The position numbers were made by a program, and so were the translations under genes. From Amaranthus tricolor (lineage: Eukaryota > Streptophyta > Magnoliopsida > Caryophyllales > Amaranthaceae), in NCBI RefSeq assembly GCF_026212465.1, contig NC_080058.1, positions 7,528,001-7,592,000 of the forward strand: a stretch of DNA of 64,000 nucleotides. The letters are read 5' to 3'. The notes beneath the pieces were generated by a model, which worked only from the letters and a program-made list of their open reading frames with translations, ran no database searches and had not been told where the DNA came from. Positions 57,241 through 64,000 of the stretch are shown piece by piece (position 1 is the stretch's first letter; every line of letters begins with the position of its first letter).

Positions 57241-58726
57241 CGAGGCACAAAGGTCTAGATATCCAATTAGTAGGCGCAAAGAGATTCTCCGAGATCCAAA
57301 ATGGAAGAAGGCAATGGAAGAAGAAATCTCAGCACTTGATAAGAATGAGACATGGGAGAAATGTGAAATACCTAAAGGCAAAAAGACACTGGGGAGTAGA
57401 TGGGTATACACAATCAAATACCGGGCCGATGGTACTGTTGAAAGGTACAAAGCAAGGTTAGTGGCACAAGGGTACGCTCAAACATATGGAGTAGATTACT
57501 CCGAAAGTTTCTCTCCAGTTGCAAAGATTGACACTATTCGGGTTTGTTCTCTATTGTTGCAAACAAAGATTGGCCCCTGCACCAGTTCGATGTTAAAAAT
57601 GCTTTCGTACATGGGAAGATAGAAGAGGAAGTATATATGAAAGCATCTCCAGTTTTTTCAGATGGTTACAAAACAGGGGAAGGATGCAAGCTGAGCAAGG
57701 CTCTTTATGGCCTAAAACAAACTCCAAGAGCATGATTTGGGAGATTCACTGCAGTTATGATGAATTTGGGTACAAATAGAGTAATTCGAATCACACCCTA
57801 TTCCTTAAGAGGCTGAATAATCATATCACATGCTTGATAATGTATGTAGACGATATGATCATTACAGGTGATGATAAAGAAGAGATTAATGCTCTCAAAG
57901 AACAGTTGTCTCGTGAGTTTGAAATGAAGGATTTACGGCAACTTAAGTACTTTCTTGGTATTGAAGTCCTGAGATCAAAAGGGGGAATCTTCATCAGTCA
58001 AAGGAAGTATATTCTTGACTTGTTAGCAACAACAGGCATGCTCGATTGTAAGCTTGCAGATACACTGATTGTGGCTAATCATGGACTTCAAATGATTGAA
58101 GGAGAGAAGCTGGCAGATAGAGGGCAATATCAAAGAATGGTTGGAAACCTTATCTACTTATCTCTCACACAATCAGATCATGCATATGCAGTTGGAGTAG
58201 TGAGTCGCTTTATGCATCAACCACAGATACAACATGTGTCATCAGTTATGAGGATTTTGAGGTATCTAAAGGGTACGAGTAGCAGAGGTATTCTGTTCAG
58301 GAAAAATGGTCATTTAGATCTCTTAGGCTATACAGATGCATATTGGACAGGAGATAGAGACGATAGAAAGTAGTGGCCTTATCCAGTGCTGAAGCAGAGT
58401 TTCGTGGTATTGCTAAAGGAGTTACTTAGATCATCTGGCTAAAGAAGCTCTTAAGTGAACTACATGTTCCAGTGGCTAAGACTTGTAAACTGTTTTGTGA
58501 TAATAAAGCAACAACCAGTATATCTGAAAATACAGTGCAACAGGATCGCACTAAACATGTTGAAATCGATAGAAATTTCATTAAGGAGAAGTTGGAGAAG
58601 AAGATCATTAGTCGTCCGTTTGTCAGATCAAATGATCAACTTGCTGATATTCTCACTAAAGCAGTTTCTTCAGATACATTTGAGCAAACCTTATGCAAGT
58701 TAGATATCGGAGATTCGAAGATCTAA
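57241..58726 (+). pseudogene. Copia reverse transcriptase and RNase H remnant
   Basis: RT pieces appear in order: MEEEISALDKNETWEKCEIP, RYKARLVAQGYAQTYGVDY, HQFDVKNAFVHGKIEEEVYM, ALYGLKQTPRA (followed by a TGA where Trp is expected), IMYVDDMIITGDD with the active-site YVDD intact, then FEMKDLRQLKYFLGIEV and YQRMVGNLIYLSLTQ. RNase H pieces (LGYTDAYWTGDRDDRK, a stop, KLFCDNKATTSISENTVQQ, ADILTKAVSS) end about 15 bp before the polypurine tract. Frameshifts fall near 57540 and 57770. Confidence 0.9.
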
Positions 58727-58738
58727 CTTGAGGGGGAG

Positions 58739-58924
58739 TGTAGGAAGGTAAATATTTTTAAGTATAATATCAACATCATTAGTGTGATTGTAATCTTTTG
58801 TAATTATTCTTGTTTTCCTAATTAGTTTCCTAATCATGTATTTATAGGGGCTTCTTGTAATCATTTTACTTAATACAAAAACTGTATTTCAACCCTAAAC
58901 ACTGTCTTTAATCCTTAATTTTCG

Positions 58925-58984
<60 letters not shown>
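58739..58984 (+). repeat. Copia 3' LTR (246 bp) with expanded ATT run
   Basis: It starts TGTAGGAAGGTAAATA directly after AGGGGGAG, and ends ATTATTCA. It differs from the 5' LTR by scattered substitutions and by a much longer ATT run (58926-58983), which explains the 38-bp length difference. Confidence 0.92.
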
Positions 58985-59588
58985 ACCATAGTCGAAATAT
59001 AGAACAATGCAATCATAGATCAATTTCACATTTTTTTCTGGACTCGAGTATTACCAGAGAATATTATACGATTTGAACTCGTTCGATCACACTGTGGCTT
59101 AGAGCAAGACAAACAATTATACAATCACCTCCCTTCCCGTTTAATTTGTTGGCTGTAGTTGACACGTGATAATTATTTATTTGGTTTAATTAAAAAAGTG
59201 AAAATCAGACTTTTTTTTTTAAAAAAATAAGCACTTATAAATTAAATTTTTCAAAAAAAAAAATGTTGTATCAGTAGTTCAATACACATTGACATCGTCA
59301 CAAGTCACAACTACCTTTCAATCATTAGGATCCTTAGCCATAAGTTTTAGGAAGCCGAGTAATGTGACCAAGTCAACACAAATAATACAAAAGACGGATG
59401 TCAAGTGCCAATTACTCATTCTCATGATCTCATTCCAGATGTATATATATATTTTTTAATAAACAATTAAGATAATATTAATTCGAAATAAATCATAGAA
59501 TTGCTAACAGGCGAAGAGAGAAGAAAATTAATTTTTTTGTAAACAGTGAAAACTAAAAACTCTTAACTAGTAATTCTCTCAAATAAAA

Positions 59589-59656
<68 letters not shown>

Positions 59657-60038
59657 TTTTTTAATTACAGGATAAATGAAAAAAATGGGATAAACACAAA
59701 GCACGTAGCCAGAATCAAATCATTGATAATTTGATAATTTATTCTCTCATGAATATTAAAAGGAATTAATAATGTGACTAAAAAAATAAACTTGTTAAAT
59801 CACGTCTTCCAATTTTTTAATATTAATTTGTTTAAAAAAATAGTGTTGGTGTAAATGGGATCCACCATGACCATCCTTCTAAAAGTACCATTAACATTAA
59901 GTTAACTTAACCCACCGTTGATTAGTGATTGCCGTCTCTGCTTTCGTTTTCAGACTCATTTCTTCATCATAAAAATATATATCAGATTCTTTTTAACTAA
60001 GAAAAAATAGCATAATTAGAAATAAAAAAATCGAAAAA
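58985..60038 (+). other. Intergenic and probable promoter of transporter 2
   Basis: No gene is seen. A TA microsatellite lies at 59590-59650. CATAAAAATATATATCAG at about 59968 is a plausible TATA region 70 bp upstream of the start codon at 60039, but this is only positional. Confidence 0.4.
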
Positions 60039-63000
60039 ATGAAGGAAGAGTACGGAAAGAGTGAGGAGCAACATCTGTTGGTAAAGTTAGAGAACGGAAA
60101 GCAATCAGCTGGTGATGGTGATGGTGATGGTAATGGTACTGTACTGCTGTTCTTCACTATCTTCATATCTGTTTGTGGATCTTTTGTCTGTGGCTGTGCG
60201 GTTAGTCCTAATTCTTAATTCCTGATTCCTAATTCCTAATTCCTAATTCCTTTACTCTTTCAATTTATTTTTTTAAGATCATAAGACTATATGGTTGATT
60301 CAGGGAAGAAATGGCTATGCTGTTTGTTTCCGATATTTTTTGGACTCTAGGCGAAATGAAAACATTATTCTTTTCGTAGTTCCTGATTTGACTAGCTTAT
60401 TATAAGAATTGATTTTAACTATCTGATTTTAAACCCCGTTGTTATAAATAGCTTGTTAAAAACATCTTATTCTAACAATAAGATATTTCAATCAGCTAGT
60501 TTACCAAACTTTAACATTGATTAATTTGACCCTTTAATTCAACCTCAACCTCAACCTCAGTCAAAGTTGTTCAAAGTAAATTATAGTAATGCACACAATG
60601 CCATTACAGTGCACGTGAAAATGTACTAATCAATTAACTAGAAGTATATTTTAAATTATTGGTTTGCAAGTATTTTTTATGTCCGAGTGTTGCAGAATGA
60701 GTGTTTTGGAGGAGTTAAGGACACATTTGTCATTCATAATATCTTGTGAGATACGTAACAATATAAAAGTATCTATTTGAGAATTTTTTATTGAAAACTT
60801 GGGAATCTTATTGAAAATAACTGCAGAGAATTAACAGCAATTGTCCTGGTTGTTAACCCTCGTTTAATTTTACATCTGCTTTGGTCTAATGATAGAGATC
60901 ATACAAACAATATGAATAAAAAGAAGAGTCTTCTATTGCATTTAGATTAAAATTTCAAGTCCATATCTTGACATTTAAAAATTAGGGCGGGTCAGACTCT
61001 AGTGGAAACGTGTCAGATCGGGTCGGACCTTACAAAATAGGAACTTGTCTTCAAACAATTCGGGTCCATCAAGCTCGATGATCCGATAGTTCATGATTAC
61101 CCTTTATTCAAAATAGGGAATGGGCTTCAAATAGGTCTAATGTATGATTAAGGTATCTATAATATATCCTTCTCTACACTTACTATTCAATTGTAAAGAA
61201 AAACTAAACACGACTTAAAACGTACAAAAGCCGAGTCGACTTTCTAGAGGTTAGCCAGAAAAGCCGAATTGAATTTGGACCAAACTCAAGCAAAAGCCGA
61301 GTCGACTTTTACTTTCGGACAAAACCATGACTTCATTTCTCTCTTCACTCAAATGCCAATGTATTGTTCCCAAACAATAGTTCATGATTATCCTTTACAC
61401 ACTCGTATGCGTACACATGAGTACCAACACTCAAGGCACCAAAACACAAGTTTTCCTAAATCTTACGAAACCCCAACCATCGTGGGGAAGTGATCGTTTA
61501 TGTCTAGTGACCATTTCAATCAAAAAGTTAAACTTATAGTTCATGTCTTGCGCTATGTTGTATATAGACTTTCGTCACTAGAAGTATGAATGCAATATAG
61601 ACTTTCGTCATACTCAACACTAATTTTTATATTTGAAATGAGGGTTAACACTAGTAGAAAAACCTCATCTGCTGCGGTTATTGGAATCTAATATGTTACG
61701 GTTTAGGGCCCAAGCAGTTGTAATAGTAGCATATTAGCATATTTGCTGCTCTGTTTTAAAACTGGAGCATAAAAGAAATTAATGCTGTGGTTCTTTGAGA
61801 TTTGAACCTGTGAGCTTTAGTCTTGCTGCCATCTTACCCTCTCGAATATAAGTCTAAGCTTAAGGTTGAAGTCCAATGATATGCTATATACTCTATCACC
61901 TAATATGACCAAGTATTATGCATAATTACACATGTGTTACGCAGTTCATAACAATAATTATAGATCATTATCCATATGAACTTGTAAAATTAGTACAACA
62001 TTCTATAAATTTGGCTGGCACTATAATTAGTGCACTAACCTGTTCTTCACTTATGCTATACATATAGATGGGTTACACTTCCCCAGCTCAATCCGGTATA
62101 ATTGCTGATTTGAGTCTCTCAACTGCAGATGTAAGTTCCTTACTGAACATTCGAGTCTCTCAATATTGAATCATTATCAACCAATTGAGAAATCAACAAT
62201 ATTTTTCTCTGCAGTACTCGTTATTTGGATCAATGTTAACTGTGGGAGGACTGCTAGGCTCACTTATTTGTGGAAAACTTACAGATTACATTGGTCGTCG
62301 AGGAGTAAGTTCATTTGAATTTGCCCATGATTAGTTATTCAATTGATTCTTCAGCTCATCATTCTCAGATATGTGATTCAGACGATGGGTTTATCTGACA
62401 TACTCTACCTCACAGGGTGGTTTGCAATAGCGTTTTCTAAGGTTGTTTACTTGAAGTTTTATCAGGCACATTCGAGTTTACACATTATTCCATTATGTAT
62501 TATGTCTAACTTTATGTTTGTACAAAATGTAGGGTGCCTGGTCTCTTGATATCGGTAGACTAGCTGTTGGTTGTGCTATGGGGCTAACCGTTTATGTGGT
62601 AATTATTCGTAAACACTCAAACGAGCTGAAATTATACATGAAACATTTTTTCAGATTTGGTTACATAAGAACTAAAACATGTTATATCGAACAGGTTCCC
62701 GTTTACATAGCGGAAATCACTCCAACGAATCTTCGAGGGGGATGTGTGCTTTTCCATCAGGTAAAGTGTAGGAATGTAGAGTCCAGAAGTCCTATTACTA
62801 TCAATTAGAACTGTGTCACATGATTCGCTAACTGCCTCGCGAATCGCGAATTGGATAAAGCATATTATGGTTGGTTTTAGGCTATTTTTGAACCATTTTG
62901 AGCGAATTACGAATCACAAGGCGAACTAACTAGCAAATTACGTTTCACTTGTTTGGAATTAACTAATCGGAAATTATGTATCCTAAACTTTCCAGTTGAT

Positions 63001-64000
63001 GTTATGTGGCGGAATAGCACTAGCTTACCTTTTTGGGCTTGTTGTAAACTGGCGCGTCTTATCTTTAATTGGTAACTTTATTCGTAAATTTTTCCGAATC
63101 CGTTTGTTTGTTTTTAAGCATCAATATACAGATTTAAGTTTGTGTTACATGTTCTATTTCAGGTGCTGTTCCATGTATCATCCAGTTTTTCGGGTTATTT
63201 TTCATTTCCGAATCTCCTAGATGGTTGGTGAGTAAATTGATCAATTACAGAAATTTGAAGGTGTAAGAACAGTTGAAATTTAACTTCGGATAAACGCTTG
63301 CAGCTAAAAGTTGGCCGTGACAAAGATTATGAATCTGCCTTGCAAAGACTAAGGGGACGAGAAACTGATATAACTCTGGAAGCAGCCGAAATTAAAGTAA
63401 CACACAAAATTGCAATAGTTTTCGTTCCTATTACCATTGTTTATTACCGCCTACTAACAGGCTGTTATAGTCCTATATAGTATCAAAAGACTTAATTTAG
63501 TAATTTACAGGAGTATACTAAAAATGTTGAACATATCTCGGAAGATAAATTCTTGAACGTGTTTCAAATGAAATATGCGTACGCCCTCACCATTAGTCTC
63601 GGGCTCATGGCACTAGCAGCATTTGGCGGGACAAATGGGATTTTATTCTATGCCGTTACCATATTTGAATCAGCTGGAGTTTCCGGTTCATTGGGGACTA
63701 TATTAATGGCTCTTATCCAGGTAAATTCAGATAGATAACAGAACAGTATAACTTAGAAGTGATGATATACAAAATACTTTCTGTTTTTCGTTTGAAATAA
63801 TTTCTATATGCTTTGCAGCTCCCCCCGGTTTTTCTGGGTGTATTTTTGATGGATAAATGTGGGAGACGGCCACTTTTGCTGGTGAGAATGACTCGTTGAT
63901 TCAACCGTAAAATATCAATAATGTTGCTCTTGATTAGATGTTGATGTAAGGTTTTTGTTGTAGTTTTCTGCAACCGGGATGGGAACTGCTTGTCTATCAG
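60039..64000 (+). CDS. ERD6-like sugar transporter 2, 3' end outside the window
   Basis: Twelve exons are visible: 60039-60200, 62068-62130, 62215-62304, 62382-62441, 62533-62598, 62695-62760, 62996-63071, 63163-63227, 63304-63396, 63511-63720, 63819-63881 and 63964 onward. The N-terminus MKEEYGKSEEQHLLVKLENG includes a GATGGT-repeat-coded DGDGDGNG stretch. Sugar-porter motifs are present: GKLTDYIGRRG, VPVYIAEITPTNLRGG, ISESPRWL (Ser where transporter 1 has Pro) and [10 protein letters not shown]. Exon lengths equal those of transporter 1 except exon 1 and the 210-bp exon, which equals exons 10+11+12 of transporter 1 (81+85+44). Intron 1 is 1867 bp and holds nested transposon relics. Every visible exon is open, so it is probably functional. 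The C-terminal half with the PETKG motif lies beyond the window. Confidence 0.92.
61510..61905 (-). mobile_element. Degraded TRIM element split by a CACTA-type fragment, in transporter 2 intron 1
   Basis: The left part (about 61510-61648: CAATCAAAAAGTTAAACTTA, CTAGAAGTATGAATGC, TTTGAAATGAGGGTTAA) and the right part (about 61796-61905: TTGAGATTTGAACCTGTGAG, GTCTAAGCTTAAGGTTGAAG, GATATGCTATATACTCTATC) align in order with the TRIM at 27771-28037. Between them is a segment starting CACTAGTAGAAAAACCTC at 61649, a CACTA-like terminus with GCTGCGGTTATTGG-type words. The other CACTA end is not recognisable. Confidence 0.65.

Larger units (their letters stand above)
54053..58984 (+). mobile_element. 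Full-length but inactive Ty1/copia retrotransposon
   Basis: The 5' LTR (54053-54260) is followed at once by the primer-binding site TGGTATCAGAGTCG. The polypurine tract GAGGGGGAG precedes the 3' LTR (58739-58984). Flanking 5-mers ACAAT and ACCAT match at four of five bases. The interior order is gag, protease, integrase, reverse transcriptase, RNase H. Every domain carries stops or frameshifts and some catalytic residues are changed, so it is immobile. It lies between the two tandem sugar transporters, 503 bp after the first one's stop codon. Confidence 0.94.

Noticed and set aside
49269..64000. One single long transporter gene spanning the copia element
   Set aside because: Each half has its own start codon and complete N-terminal exon series, and the first ends in a proper PETKG C-terminus with a stop at 53549.

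Overview
The window is nuclear DNA from a flowering plant, almost certainly a eudicot. It is very AT-rich, its genes have many introns with GT..AG borders, and it is packed with plant-type transposable elements: Ty1/copia, TRIM, MULE, hAT, CACTA and Stowaway-like MITEs. I cannot fix the species. No bacterial, organellar, tRNA or rRNA genes were seen.

From 1 to about 26.4 kb the sequence is repeat-dominated. It holds a truncated copia element (1122-4340, minus) and at least six broken copies of one unrecognised gene family. That family encodes a K/Q-rich N-terminus, a coiled coil and a C-terminal membrane anchor. Two of its loci are folded into inverted repeats: one with arms of about 1.45 kb (11600-14706), one with arms of about 0.4 kb (4341-5352). 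A third copy (17113-17778) is cut by a TIR-bounded segment that carries auxin response factor exons (16270-17112). Several MITEs with clear target-site duplications lie among these.

From 26.4 to 40 kb are two well-preserved genes on the minus strand. The first is a six-exon histidine-containing phosphotransfer protein (AHP, 26487-29148), made only of short exons, with a complete TRIM retrotransposon in an intron. The second is an eight-exon ATG18 f/g/h-type autophagy gene (32511-39594) encoding about 971 residues.

From 40 to 49 kb is another repeat zone: a foldback element, a decayed reverse-transcriptase ORF next to ATT microsatellites, solo or degraded LTRs, nested MITEs, and a probable Pack-MULE (45194-46265) carrying gene-like sequence.

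From 49.3 kb to the end are two tandem ERD6-like sugar transporter genes on the plus strand. The first (49269-53549) has 18 exons and reads open throughout for 486 codons. The second (60039 to beyond 64000) shares its exon plan, except that exons equivalent to 10-12 are fused, and it runs off the window. A full-length but dead copia element (54053-58984) sits between them.

The host genes belong to separate pathways: cytokinin phosphorelay, autophagy and vacuolar sugar transport. They do not form one system. All exon borders were read by eye from splice consensus, reading frame and family conservation; no transcript data were available.
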